Below are positions 9,599 through 17,946 of a stretch of 45,685 nucleotides of DNA, piece by piece. The notes below the pieces were generated by a model that made no database searches, was not told where the DNA came from, and saw only the letters and a list, made by a program, of their open reading frames with translations. Positions within the stretch are counted from its first letter, which is position 1, and each line of letters starts with the position of its first letter. Origin of the DNA: Pirellulales bacterium. Its GTDB lineage: Bacteria > Planctomycetota > Planctomycetia > Pirellulales > Lacipirellulaceae. Location: the NCBI GenBank assembly GCA_020847515.1, contig JADLBW010000043.1, forward strand, positions 1 through 45,685. Direction: 5' to 3'. A program made the position numbers and the translations under genes.

Positions 9599-10492
9599 AT
9601 GACTCAACTGAACCCCGATTTTGCAGCCCAAGTGCTAGCGACCTGCCGCGCCGGCGCCGAAAAGATCGCCGCGGCGCTCGGCCGGGCGCTGGATCGATCC
9701 ATTGCCGTCGGCCCTGTTGAATCGGGCGTTTACGATGCGACGGCGCCTGGCCCGGGGTGCGCCGGTCCGGGGCTGGCGGTGTTGCTGGCCGTCGGCGACA
9801 GTTCTGTGGCCGCCGTGCTGGCAGCGTCCTCAGGCCTCCTGCCGGCGTGGTCCGGCGAGCCCGACGCGACTGTCGAAAGCCAGCTCGCGACGCTCGCACA
9901 AGAACTAAGCCTGCTTCTGCTGCCCGAGGCAGTCGCCTCCAGCGGTGCACGGGCTGCATTCGTACCCAACCTGGCCTCGGCGCTCGCCGCCGCGGGCGCG
10001 GCGACCGGCGCGGCGACGGTCGCCCTCCCGATTTCCTCAGACGGCGCGGCGGCCTCGCTGATCCTCCTCGGGCCGTTGCCAGAACCCGAGAAGCTGCTGG
10101 CGCCATCGGGCGGGGCCGGGCTGCTTGCCGCCCACGACGTTGCCGCGCCCCCGACAAGTGCGCTGGACCCAACGCCGCAGAGCCAGGCCGAGCCCCGCAT
10201 CGCCGACCTGCGGCAACTGCCCGGCTACGCGCGGAGCTTGCTGAAAATCAGCGTCCCGGTCAGCGTTCAACTGGCGGCGAAGAAGGAGTCGGTCCAGGAA
10301 GTCATCTCGCTGGCGCCGGGGTCGATTATCAAGTTCGAGAAGAACTGCGAGGAGCTGCTGCAGATGATCGTCGGCGAACATCCGGTCGCGGAGGGCGAGG
10401 CGGTGAAGATCGGCGAAAAGTTCGGCTTTCGCGTCAGCTCGATGCTCCTGCCGCCCGAACACTTCGTTCCGGCCACGCGCAAGCGGGCATGA
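9599..10492 (+). CDS. FliN/SpoA-domain protein (flagellar motor switch-like), orphan
   Basis: The C-terminal part of this 297-residue protein (about 205-287) is a clear SpoA/FliN fold: LLKISVPVSVQLAAKKESVQ, then ISLAPGSIIKFEKNCEELLQ, VAEGEAVKIGEKFGFRV. FliN forms the lower C-ring of the flagellar motor switch and binds CheY-P through FliM; the same domain occurs in type III secretion rings. The N-terminal 190 residues are Ala-rich and hydrophobic, with a faint resemblance to the CheC-like middle domain of FliM/FliY, but I cannot confirm this. No other flagellar gene is nearby, which is unusual, since fliN normally sits in a flagellar operon. The start is the ATG at 9599; the ribosome site is weak. 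Confidence 0.8.
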   Translation: MTQLNPDFAAQVLATCRAGAEKIAAALGRALDRSIAVGPVESGVYDATAPGPGCAGPGLAVLLAVGDSSVAAVLAASSGLLPAWSGEPDATVESQLATLAQELSLLLLPEAVASSGARAAFVPNLASALAAAGAATGAATVALPISSDGAAASLILLGPLPEPEKLLAPSGGAGLLAAHDVAAPPTSALDPTPQSQAEPRIADLRQLPGYARSLLKISVPVSVQLAAKKESVQEVISLAPGSIIKFEKNCEELLQMIVGEHPVAEGEAVKIGEKFGFRVSSMLLPPEHFVPATRKRA

Positions 10493-10507
10493 GGCGCCAG
10501 AGAGTGT

Positions 10508-10549
10508 CCGGTGACCGGTGACCAGAGATCTGCGATCTGCGATTCCGCA
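10508..10549. repeat. Heptad microrepeat, about six units
   Basis: In a fixed 7-base phase from 10508 the units read CCGGTGA, CCGGTGA, CCAGAGA, TCTGCGA, TCTGCGA, TTCCGCA. Two different unit pairs are exact duplicates. It lies in the short gap between two convergent genes. Confidence 0.6.
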
Positions 10550-10583
10550 TCCAGCGCCCGCACTGCCTGCTTCGAGCCGCGCT

Positions 10584-11351
10584 TCAGCCTCCTATGGCTC
10601 GCCACGGCGACTTCAGCAGGTCGCCGGCGCTAAACGTCAGCGAATCGCGTTTCTTCTCGATGGCGCGGTTGAGCTTGGCCACCAGCCCCGGACCGTTGAC
10701 TTCTTCCTCGACGATCCTTGCCAGTCCGTCGCCGAGTTGACGGACGATCGGCCCCCGAGCGTTGCTGATTCTTCGCAGGCGCAGCTCGTGCATCGTCAGC
10801 CGAGCATCGCGAACCAGCGGCCGCACGGCCACGGCCGGGGCCCGCTCCACGACCAGCGCTTGCAGCACGACCTCGCCGCTGATCTCAAGCGTTACCCGCG
10901 CATCGCCCTCGGCCTCTACCGCGACGACGTGGACGCCGTATTCATAGACCTTCGCCCGGGCCCACGCAGCCAGGCTGGCGTCGATGCGCAAGGTGAATTC
11001 GATGCCGCCGCCCTTCCGCGATTGCAGCCGCGTTAGCTGCACAGCGAGCGTCCGTTCCGGTTCGATCAAATGAAGGCGATAGTGCTTCCAGACGCCGTGA
11101 TTGACCGTCTTGCGTCGCCGCTTGAGATCGAAGTCGCGAAGGTTGCCGGTAGCCCGCAGCCCGACGACGATTTCCTTGGTGGCGCCCCAGTCGTCGCGTT
11201 TTTCATATTCCGCCGGAATGGCCTCGCGAATCAGCGTGCTGATGCTGCGCGCCAGCGCGTCGCCGTCGCTTGATTGAACCGCCGCCGGCTCGCCGGCCCT
11301 CAACGTGGGGGCTGCAACCATGGCGAACATCATCACCCAGAGGCAGCGCAC
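10584..11351 (-). CDS. Secreted protein of unknown function
   Basis: The frame is open up to 11528, but the region before residue Val at 11351 is low-complexity Arg-rich. A GTG at 11349-11351, preceded by AGGAG eight bases upstream, gives a 255-residue protein with a normal signal peptide (VRCLWVMMFAMVAAPTLRA, cleavage near 19). The mature part is mixed alpha/beta, with segments such as LARSISTLIREAIPAEYEKR, KHYRLHLIEPERTLAVQL, GGGIEFTLRIDASLAAWARA and a C-terminal GLVAKLNRAIEKKRDSLTF. It contains no cysteine after the signal region and no recognised domain. Export to the periplasm is the only safe inference. Convergent with the FliN-like gene and in the same direction as the Cys-rich gene upstream, from which an intrinsic terminator separates it. 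Confidence 0.65.
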   Translation of the reverse strand: MRCLWVMMFAMVAAPTLRAGEPAAVQSSDGDALARSISTLIREAIPAEYEKRDDWGATKEIVVGLRATGNLRDFDLKRRRKTVNHGVWKHYRLHLIEPERTLAVQLTRLQSRKGGGIEFTLRIDASLAAWARAKVYEYGVHVVAVEAEGDARVTLEISGEVVLQALVVERAPAVAVRPLVRDARLTMHELRLRRISNARGPIVRQLGDGLARIVEEEVNGPGLVAKLNRAIEKKRDSLTFSAGDLLKSPWRAIGG

Positions 11352-11568
11352 CGCGACGGCTCCTGAAAAGGGGTCCTTTTGACGGCGAGGTAGCGCAGTA
11401 AAGCCTGCGCTACGGCAGGGCCAGCGGCCGCCTCCTCGACGGGCCCCCACGCGCGGCAGGCGCCCGCGCCGAGGGCGTGCGTCTGCCCGTCGACTTGGCG
11501 TCGATCGTGTTACCGTTATACGCTGCATCGCCGCCCGGTAGTTCGCGCCGCTTGCATCAACGAAAAGA

Positions 11569-11600
11569 ACCTGCCCCGAACCCGAAGGTTCGAGACAGGT
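11569..11600 (-). terminator. Intrinsic terminator of the Cys-rich protein gene
   Basis: On the minus strand a 14-bp stem (ACCTGTCTCGAACC against GGTTCGGGGCAGGT, one mismatch-type G-T) closes a TTCG tetraloop and is followed by TCTTTT. UUCG loops are typical of very stable hairpins. It begins 35 bases after the stop at 11635. Confidence 0.88.
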
Positions 11601-11634
11601 CCTCAGAGGGGGATTCAGTTATCCGTCGCACCGC

Positions 11635-12471
11635 TTAGCGGACAAAGCTAGCCGAGACGACCTTGCGGGGCTGGGCGACCTTGGCAGCCGGGTCGGCGAC
11701 GGGCGCCGGCGGAATCGGGGCCGCTTCGCCGCCTGCCGGGGCGTCGGCAGCCGGGGCGCAACTGCTGCAGCCGCTCTGGCAGCCGCTGTTGCAACCGCAG
11801 CTCGCTTCACAGCCGCAGCTCGCTTCGCAGCAGCTCGATTCGCAGCAGCAGTTGTGCTTGCGAGAGAACAGCCGGCTCAGCAGACCGCAGCGACGCTTGC
11901 CGCAGCCGCTGTCGCAGCAGTTGTCGGCGCAGCAGTCGTCCGGGCAACCGCAGCTAGCTTCGCAGCAACCGTTGTCGCAGCCATTGTCGCAGCACGGGTC
12001 GCAGCCACAGCTCGCCTCGCAGCAGTTGTGCTTGCGGGAGAACAGGCCCAGCAACGCGCAGCGACGCTTTCCGCAGCCGCTGTCGCAGCAGTTGTCGGCA
12101 CAGCAGTCGTCCGGGCAGCCGCAGCTAGCTTCGCAGCAGCCATTGTCACAGCCATTGTCGCAGCAGGGGTCGCAGCCGCAGCTCGCTTCGCAGCAGTTGT
12201 GTTTGCGGCCGAACAGGCGAGACAGCAACTTGCCGCGGCCGACGCAGCAACCGTCGTCGCAGCACCCGTCGTTGCATCCGCAGGCGGGCTCGCAGCCGTT
12301 GTCAGCGCAGCAGTCGCTGGGGCAACCGCACGACTTTTCGCAGCAGCAAGCCGGCTCGCAACAGTCGCAGCCGCAGCCGTTGCCGAGCATCCGGTCCAGC
12401 AGACCAGCGCCGTAGCTCTGGCCGGCCAGGCAGACGCTCATCAGAAGCGCTCCTAACACGTTCCCTTTCAT
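11635..12471 (-). CDS. Secreted ultra-cysteine-rich repeat protein
   Basis: By my count the 278-residue product has 65 cysteines, nearly one residue in four. It starts at the ATG at 12471 (AGGAG about 10 bases upstream) with a signal peptide (GNVLGALLMSVCLAGQSYGA). Blocks such as CCEASCGC, DPCCDNGC, PDDCCADNCC and DSGCGKRRC recur; residues about 92-149 and 150-206 are a near-perfect duplication of 57-58 residues, each ending in a basic LFSRKHN word, and a more diverged unit precedes them. Acidic residues alternate with Cys. The tail (about 240-278) is Ala/Pro-rich and Cys-free. Planctomycetes have been reported to have Cys-rich proteinaceous envelopes, so a disulfide-crosslinked wall component is a reasonable inference; a metal-binding role is an alternative. 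A terminator follows. Confidence 0.75.
   Translation of the reverse strand: MKGNVLGALLMSVCLAGQSYGAGLLDRMLGNGCGCDCCEPACCCEKSCGCPSDCCADNGCEPACGCNDGCCDDGCCVGRGKLLSRLFGRKHNCCEASCGCDPCCDNGCDNGCCEASCGCPDDCCADNCCDSGCGKRRCALLGLFSRKHNCCEASCGCDPCCDNGCDNGCCEASCGCPDDCCADNCCDSGCGKRRCGLLSRLFSRKHNCCCESSCCEASCGCEASCGCNSGCQSGCSSCAPAADAPAGGEAAPIPPAPVADPAAKVAQPRKVVSASFVR
11848..12200. repeat. Intragenic direct repeat encoding the Cys-rich modules
   Basis: Two nearly identical units of about 171-174 bases lie in tandem inside the Cys-rich gene, with a third, more diverged unit next to them. Nucleotide identity between the two is high, including synonymous positions, which suggests a recent duplication or ongoing recombination between units. 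Confidence 0.75.
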
Positions 12472-13214
12472 CGAACCACGTCTCCTATTGCGTTGGGGAC
12501 AACCGTCGGCGGCTTGCGGCGACGGCACTCGCGCGGCGGACCACTCCCTGGCGGGTCCTGTCGTGGCGACAGCCGCGGCCGTAGCGGCCGCTCAAGGGGG
12601 GGTGTGCGGGGCGGGAGCTCTCCGGGCGCGGCCGGATGCGGCAAGGCGGGTGCGCAGGCGGTTCCCAACAGGGTGGCGTCGCGGCCGGTCGAGCCAGTCC
12701 ATGGCCCGATCCAGTACTTCCGACTGCGGCGCTCTTTCGCGGATGTGTCGCAGTGACACGTGAGTGCTTTCTCTTGCGACATGCGTGATATCGGCCGCGC
12801 CCAAGACGCCCCTTGAGACCGGCGGAAGTATTTTTCAGCGAGCACCTTACGTCGACTCCTGGGTAAACTTTGACGGCCGCGCAGCTTCCTCCGCAGGCGG
12901 CGACTCTGAGCACCCTCGCACGCGAGCGAGCATGGTTGACAACCGGAAAACCTGCTATGCTTTACCAGCCTCGGTCGAGGGCAGGCCGGCACGGGCGACC
13001 CAGGCGGCCTACTTCGGCCCAGGCCTCGCAGCCGGCGTAATCGATATCACCTTCCATGTGGGCGAGCCCACGCGCAGCGGCGCCGGATGCGTCCGCACCC
13101 GCGCGAGCTTCGCTTCCCGCCTATAGCCGTCATCCTTCCCTTCGGCGCCGGCGCCCCTTCGCTCGCCGGCCGCGAGGAATCTCTACTGGAATCGGAGGCA
13201 GTCGAAGTACATCC
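12472..13214. other. Divergent intergenic region, 743 bases
   Basis: This holds the upstream regions of the Cys-rich gene and the first PQQ-repeat gene. A TTGACA at 12936-12941 is followed by TATGCT at 12956-12961, but the 14-base spacing is too short for a good sigma-70 promoter, so I do not call it. The reading frame of the PQQ gene is open back to 13056, but this extension is Arg/Ala-rich with no domain. No hairpin or RNA gene is evident. Confidence 0.45.
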
Positions 13215-15566
13215 ATGCAACGGCACTCGATCCACTCGCAATCCACTTGGCATTCTCTACCAACTTGGGCCTTCGCCGGCACCCTTGCGGCTGCTTGCAT
13301 AGTCCCCGCCTCCGCACAATCGGCCGACAACCCTGCGCCGCCGGCCGCTGCCGCGGCGACGCCGACCGACCCTATGGATTGGCCTAACTGGCGCGGACCG
13401 CAGCAGAACTCCGTCTCCACCGAAAAGAATCTCCCCGAAAAGTGGAGCCTCGACGGCGGCGAGGGAAGCAATCTCCTCTGGAAGCGGACCTATCTGGGCA
13501 CCCGTTCGACGCCCATCGTCATGCGCGGCAAGCTCTACGTGCTGGTTCGCGACAAGCCCGGCACCGCCGATGAGGGCGAGAAGGTCGTCTGCGCCGACGC
13601 CGCCACCGGCGAACAGAAGTGGGAACACCGCATGAGCGTCTACCTGACCGACGTCCCCGATACCCGCGTCGGGTGGTCGGCCGTCGTCGGCGACCCGGAG
13701 ACCGGGCGGGTATACGCCCAAGGCGTGGCCGGGACCTTTTGTTGCTTGGAAGGAGAAGACGGCACGGTCGTGTGGCAGCACAACCTGCTGGAAGATTACG
13801 GAACCATCTCCACCTACGGCGGCCGGACCAACTTCCCCGTCATGTTCGATGACACGGTCCTGATCAGCGCGATCCTCGTCGGCTGGGGCGATACTCCGGC
13901 CTACGACAATCTCGCCCGCCCGGCTCATCGGTTCATGGCGTTCGACAAGGCCACTGGCGAGCTCCGCTGGCTGGCTGGCACGACCCTCTCGCCGCCGGAT
14001 ACCAACTACAGTACGCCCGTCGCCAAGATCGTCGGCGGCGAAGCGCAGCTCATCTTCGGCGGCGCCGACGGCCGACTTTGGGGCCTGCAGCCGCGAACCG
14101 GCAAGCCCCTCTGGAACTTCCCCTTAAGCCGCCGCAGCATCAACGCCTCGCCCATCGTTGAGGGGACCACGGTCTACTGCGGGCATAGCGAAGAAAACCT
14201 CGTCGGCAGCACTCAGGGCGCCGTCGCCGCCGTCGACGCCACGCTCCGCGGCGACCTGACGGGCAAAGAAAAGTGGCTCGCCTACACGCTCATGGCCGGC
14301 AAAAGCTCGCCCGTCATGGTCGACGGCAAATTATGGATCGTCACCGACGGCGCAAAACTGCAGATCCTCGATCCCCAGACCGGCAAGGAGCTAGGTCGCA
14401 AGTCGCTCGGCACGGTCATGCGGAGCACGCCGGTCTACGCCGACGGCAAGGTTTACCTGTGCACCAACAGCGGCGTCTGGTACGCCCTCAAGCCCGCGGC
14501 CAACGGCGCCGAAGTGCTGCAGAAGATGCGCTTGAGCGGCGACCAAAACGACGGCTCGCCCATCGTCTCGCACGGGCGAATCTACCTGCCAACGTCAGAA
14601 GCCGTCTATTGCATCGGCTTGAAGGACGTCAAGCCGCAGGCCGACCCGCTGCCAACGCCCGAACAGGAGCCCCCTGTCGAGGCCGACGCAACGCCCGCGA
14701 CCGTCGTCCTATCACCCTACGACGCCGTGCTCAAGCCGCGCGAGTCGCAGAAGTTCACCGCGCGGCTCTACAATTCCCGCGGTCAACTGCTCCGCCTGGC
14801 CAATGCCGACGAGGTGGCGTTCCGCGTTGAAGGCCCCGGCGAAATAGGAACCGACGGCACGTACGCCGCTCCGCCCCGCGGCGGTCACGAGGGGGCCCTG
14901 GTGTACTGCAAGGCGGGCCAGTTGGAAGGCAAGGCCCGCGTGCGAATCGTCCCTCCCCTTCCCTGGGCGTTCGACTTCAACAAGGGCGACATCCCCATCA
15001 CCTGGATCGGCGGGCGGATTCGCTACGTGCTTGAAGAACTCGACGGCGACCGCGTCGCCAAGAAGCTCGACGTGCTCCCCACCCCGCGCGACCCGAACAA
15101 CAAGCTCGGCACGCGCAGCCAGTTGTTCATGGGCCCCAGCGACATGACCAACTACACGATCCAGGCAGACTTCCGGCTGACCGTCAACGACAACAGCCGC
15201 CGCATGCCCGACTGCGGCGTTATCAACAGCGGCTATACGCTCGTCATCCGCTCCGGCGACAAGAAGCTGCGGATGTATAGCTGGAACGCCCACGACCACC
15301 GCACCAGTGCAGCGGTCGATTTCGACCCCCAGACCGACGCCTGGTATCGGCTCAAACTCCAGGTCCAGCACGTCGACGGCAAGGCCAGCGTCAAGGGCAA
15401 ATTGTGGCTCCGCGACCAGGCCGAGCCGCAAGACTGGACCCTCCAGATGACCGACGCCTCGCCGATCAAGGCCGGCAGTCCGGGAATCTACGGCCACTCT
15501 CAGGAGGCCGTATTCTACATGGATAACGTCGCCGTCACGCCTAATGAAGAAGGCGTCGGCCTGTAG
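13215..15566 (+). CDS. Secreted PQQ-like beta-propeller protein with C-terminal jelly-roll domain
   Basis: A 783-residue exported protein. The ATG at 13215 gives a signal peptide (about 1-35, ending PASAQS). The mature protein begins with MDWPNWRGPQQNSVS, the hallmark opening of planctomycete PQQ-repeat proteins. Propeller blades with AATGEQKWEH, KATGELRWLAG, PRTGKPLWNF and PQTGKELGRK words run to about residue 480. This is the BamB/quinoprotein-type fold, but the enzymatic PQQ ligands cannot be confirmed. Residues about 485-570 form an Ig-like segment, and 580-775 a beta-sandwich resembling concanavalin/laminin-G or 3-keto-disaccharide-hydrolase-type domains (QADFRLTVND, WYRLKLQVQHVDG, FYMDNVAVTPNEE). 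Possibly a carbohydrate- or envelope-interacting protein. A tandem paralogue follows after 75 bases, so co-transcription is likely. Confidence 0.85.
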   Translation: MQRHSIHSQSTWHSLPTWAFAGTLAAACIVPASAQSADNPAPPAAAAATPTDPMDWPNWRGPQQNSVSTEKNLPEKWSLDGGEGSNLLWKRTYLGTRSTPIVMRGKLYVLVRDKPGTADEGEKVVCADAATGEQKWEHRMSVYLTDVPDTRVGWSAVVGDPETGRVYAQGVAGTFCCLEGEDGTVVWQHNLLEDYGTISTYGGRTNFPVMFDDTVLISAILVGWGDTPAYDNLARPAHRFMAFDKATGELRWLAGTTLSPPDTNYSTPVAKIVGGEAQLIFGGADGRLWGLQPRTGKPLWNFPLSRRSINASPIVEGTTVYCGHSEENLVGSTQGAVAAVDATLRGDLTGKEKWLAYTLMAGKSSPVMVDGKLWIVTDGAKLQILDPQTGKELGRKSLGTVMRSTPVYADGKVYLCTNSGVWYALKPAANGAEVLQKMRLSGDQNDGSPIVSHGRIYLPTSEAVYCIGLKDVKPQADPLPTPEQEPPVEADATPATVVLSPYDAVLKPRESQKFTARLYNSRGQLLRLANADEVAFRVEGPGEIGTDGTYAAPPRGGHEGALVYCKAGQLEGKARVRIVPPLPWAFDFNKGDIPITWIGGRIRYVLEELDGDRVAKKLDVLPTPRDPNNKLGTRSQLFMGPSDMTNYTIQADFRLTVNDNSRRMPDCGVINSGYTLVIRSGDKKLRMYSWNAHDHRTSAAVDFDPQTDAWYRLKLQVQHVDGKASVKGKLWLRDQAEPQDWTLQMTDASPIKAGSPGIYGHSQEAVFYMDNVAVTPNEEGVGL

Positions 15567-15641
15567 ATTCAATTCCCCAGCCAATCGGCCCGCGCATCGA
15601 TCGCCGCTTGCGGCTTAGCCATAGCAAGGATTCAGATCGCC

Positions 15642-17366
15642 ATGAAGAACCGTCTCCGCCTCGCCGGCGCCCTGGGCATCGTCGCCATCGCCTCGGCTTT
15701 CGGTCTGCAGCGAGTCCAGGGAGACTCGAAGCCGGCCGACCCCGCCGCCCGCGAGCCCAACCAGAACTGGTCGCAGTGGGGCGGTTCGCCCAGCCGCAAT
15801 AACACCCCCGTCGGCCACGATATCCCGACCGAGTGGAACGTCGGCCAGTTCGACTACAAAACAGGGGCCTGGGATTCTACCGAAGCCCAGAACATCAAGT
15901 GGGTCGCCAAGCTCGGCTCTCAAAGCTACGGTAATCCGATCGTCCACAACGGCAAGATCTTCGTCGGCACGAACAACGGCGGCGAATGGCTCAAGCGATT
16001 CAAGCCAGGAACCGACCTGGGCGTCGTGCTGTGCTTCGACGTCAAGGACGGCAAGTTCCTGTGGCAACACTCCACGCCGAAGCATCCGGCCGGCCGCGTC
16101 TACGACTGGCCGCTGCAGGGCATCTGCAGCTCGCCCTATGCCGACGGCGAGCGGGTATGGGTCGTCACCAATATGGGCGAGGTCCGCTGCCTCGACACTG
16201 AAGGCTTCTACGACGGCGAGAACGACGGCCCCTTCGCCTCGGAAGACCCCGTTAACAGCCAGGAAGCCGACGTGGTCTGGAACTTCGACATGATGAAGGA
16301 GCTGGGCATCTCGCAGCACAATATGTGCGCCTGCTCGCTTACCGCCGTGGGCGATACGCTGTTCGTCTGCACCTCCAACGGCGTCGACGTCGAACACAAC
16401 GACAGTCCCGCCCCCGACGCCCCCAGCTTCGTGGCCATGGACAAGAACACCGGCAAGGTGCTGTGGACCGATAACTCGCCAGGACTCAACATCCATCACG
16501 GCCAGTGGTCGTCGCCCGCCTACGGCGAGTTCAACGGCCAGAAGCAGGTGATCTTCGGCGGCGGCGACGGCTACGTGTACGCCTTCGATCCGGCCGGCGA
16601 CGGCGCCGGCAAGAGCAAGCTGCTGTGGAAGTTCGACGCCAACCCGAAAGACGCCAAGCTCGAGCTCATGGGCAAAGGCACGCGCAACGATATTATCTCT
16701 ACCCCCGTCATCTACAACGGCATGGTGTACGTCGCCACCGGGCAGGACCCCGAGCACGGCGAGGGCGTCGGCACGCTCTGGTGCATCAATCCGGCGAACA
16801 AGGGCGGCGACGTCAGCAAAGAACTGGCCTATAACGCCGCCGACCCCAAAACGCCGATAGCCCACAAGCGGGTCCAGGCCGTCGTCAAGCAAGAGGGGGA
16901 CTTCACTCGCCCCAACCCCAACTCAGCCATGGTCTGGGAGTACGTCGGCCAGGACGTCGACGGCGACGGCAAGCTCAGCTTCGAGGAGCAGATGCACCGC
17001 ACCATCAGCACGCCCGCCATCAAGGACGACGTCCTCTATATCCCCGACTTCAGCGGCCTGCTGCACTGCCTCGACGCCAAGACCGGCAAGCGCCACTGGA
17101 CGTACGACATGCTCTCAGCCTGCTGGGGCTCGCCGATGATCGTCGAGGACAAGGTCTACGTCGGCGACGAAGACGGCGAAGTGTCGGTCTTCAAGCACTC
17201 GGCCGACCCGAGCGTCGCCATGAAGGAACAAGACGGCGAAATGGTTCCCGCCTACGCCGCCAACCCCATGGGCGCCAGCGTCTATGGCACCCCGATCGTC
17301 GCCGGAAATGTCCTCTACATCAACAACCAAACCCACCTGTTCGCCATCTCGCCCGGCGGCAAATAA
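15642..17366 (+). CDS. Secreted PQQ-like beta-propeller protein with EF-hand loop
   Basis: A 574-residue paralogue of the upstream gene without the C-terminal sandwich domain. A signal peptide covers about residues 1-27. The mature start NWSQWGGSPSRNNTPVG is the equivalent of the WPNWRGP opening. Blades carry CFDVKDGKFLWQ, MDKNTGKVLWTD, LDAKTGKRHWTY and related words. Within the last third, DVDGDGKLSFEE fits the 12-residue EF-hand calcium loop (Asp at positions 1, 3 and 5, Glu at 12). Function is unknown; planctomycete relatives are often next to sulfatase or catabolic gene sets, but none is here. The ribosome site AAGGA lies about 11 bases before the ATG. A nested hairpin region follows the stop. 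Confidence 0.86.
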   Translation: MKNRLRLAGALGIVAIASAFGLQRVQGDSKPADPAAREPNQNWSQWGGSPSRNNTPVGHDIPTEWNVGQFDYKTGAWDSTEAQNIKWVAKLGSQSYGNPIVHNGKIFVGTNNGGEWLKRFKPGTDLGVVLCFDVKDGKFLWQHSTPKHPAGRVYDWPLQGICSSPYADGERVWVVTNMGEVRCLDTEGFYDGENDGPFASEDPVNSQEADVVWNFDMMKELGISQHNMCACSLTAVGDTLFVCTSNGVDVEHNDSPAPDAPSFVAMDKNTGKVLWTDNSPGLNIHHGQWSSPAYGEFNGQKQVIFGGGDGYVYAFDPAGDGAGKSKLLWKFDANPKDAKLELMGKGTRNDIISTPVIYNGMVYVATGQDPEHGEGVGTLWCINPANKGGDVSKELAYNAADPKTPIAHKRVQAVVKQEGDFTRPNPNSAMVWEYVGQDVDGDGKLSFEEQMHRTISTPAIKDDVLYIPDFSGLLHCLDAKTGKRHWTYDMLSACWGSPMIVEDKVYVGDEDGEVSVFKHSADPSVAMKEQDGEMVPAYAANPMGASVYGTPIVAGNVLYINNQTHLFAISPGGK

Positions 17367-17399
17367 CGGCGCCGTTTGTGCATTGATGCATGGGGAACA

Positions 17400-17517
17400 G
17401 AACCGCTGATGGACGCTGAAATTTGCTGATAGCCAAAGGGCAGACGACCAGCGCTGCCTCGACGCCGTCTGCCCCTTCAATACCCGATTAGCGTTTATCA
17501 GCGTCCATCAGCGGTTC
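17400..17517. repeat. Nested long inverted repeat after the PQQ genes
   Basis: A perfect 20-bp inverted repeat (GAACCGCTGATGGACGCTGA at 17400-17419, complement at 17498-17517) encloses a second perfect 9-bp stem (GGGCAGACG at 17438-17446, complement at 17466-17474). There is no T-run, so a plain intrinsic terminator is not obvious, although the structure would fold strongly in RNA from either strand. Confidence 0.85.
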
Positions 17518-17560
17518 ACCAGGTTGATTCTTTGTTCGCGCTCCGAATTCTGGTGATCTG

Positions 17561-17932
17561 ATGGTCAAGCGGGTTCTCGACGTCGGCAATTGCGTTCCGG
17601 ATCATACGATGATCAGACGCTTTCTTACTGGCCAATTCGATTGCGAAGTCCTCCAGGCCGACGCTGCTGACGACGCGCTTGCTATTCTGCGCGAGGAGCC
17701 GATCGACCTGGTTCTGGTGAACCGCAAGCTCGACGTCGACTATAGCGACGGCGTCGAAGTCATCCGCCAGGTCAAGGCCGACCAGCAACTGGCGAGCGTG
17801 CCGGTCATGCTCATCACCAATTATCCAGAACACCAGCAAGCCGCCATGAAGCTCGGCGCCCAGCAGGGCTTCGGCAAGCTGGAGCTGGAGAATCCAGAGA
17901 CCATCAAGCGCCTCCAGCCGATCCTCGGCTGA
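17561..17932 (+). CDS. Degenerate receiver-domain protein (pseudo-receiver)
   Basis: The 123-residue product has receiver-domain length and secondary-structure order: beta1 KRVLDVGNC, helix HTMIRRFL, beta3 IDLVLVNRKLD, helix GVEVIRQVKAD, beta4 VPVMLITN, beta5 GFGKLEL. Key residues are altered. The Asp-Asp pair after beta1 is Gly-Asn (VGN), and the phospho-acceptor after beta3 is Asn (VLVN) where active receivers have Asp. The beta5 Lys is kept. So it probably cannot be phosphorylated in the usual way and may act as a constitutive or protein-binding receiver. No output domain or kinase is adjacent. The start is the ATG at 17561 with GGTGAT just upstream. The preceding nested hairpin suggests it is transcribed separately from the PQQ genes. 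Confidence 0.7.
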   Translation: MVKRVLDVGNCVPDHTMIRRFLTGQFDCEVLQADAADDALAILREEPIDLVLVNRKLDVDYSDGVEVIRQVKADQQLASVPVMLITNYPEHQQAAMKLGAQQGFGKLELENPETIKRLQPILG

Positions 17933-17946
17933 GAGTCCGAAAATCG

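Noticed and set aside
11848..12207. Regular repeats that could look like a CRISPR array
   Set aside because: The repeats are codon-based Cys modules of one open gene with a signal peptide, ribosome site and terminator; there are no unique spacers.
12936..12961. TTGACA and TATGCT as a sigma-70 promoter of the PQQ gene
   Set aside because: The spacing is only 14 bases and the site is over 250 bases from the start codon.
15615..16892. Long antisense frame across the second PQQ gene
   Set aside because: Shadow of the PQQ-repeat gene, with typical low-complexity Val/Gly/Asp composition.
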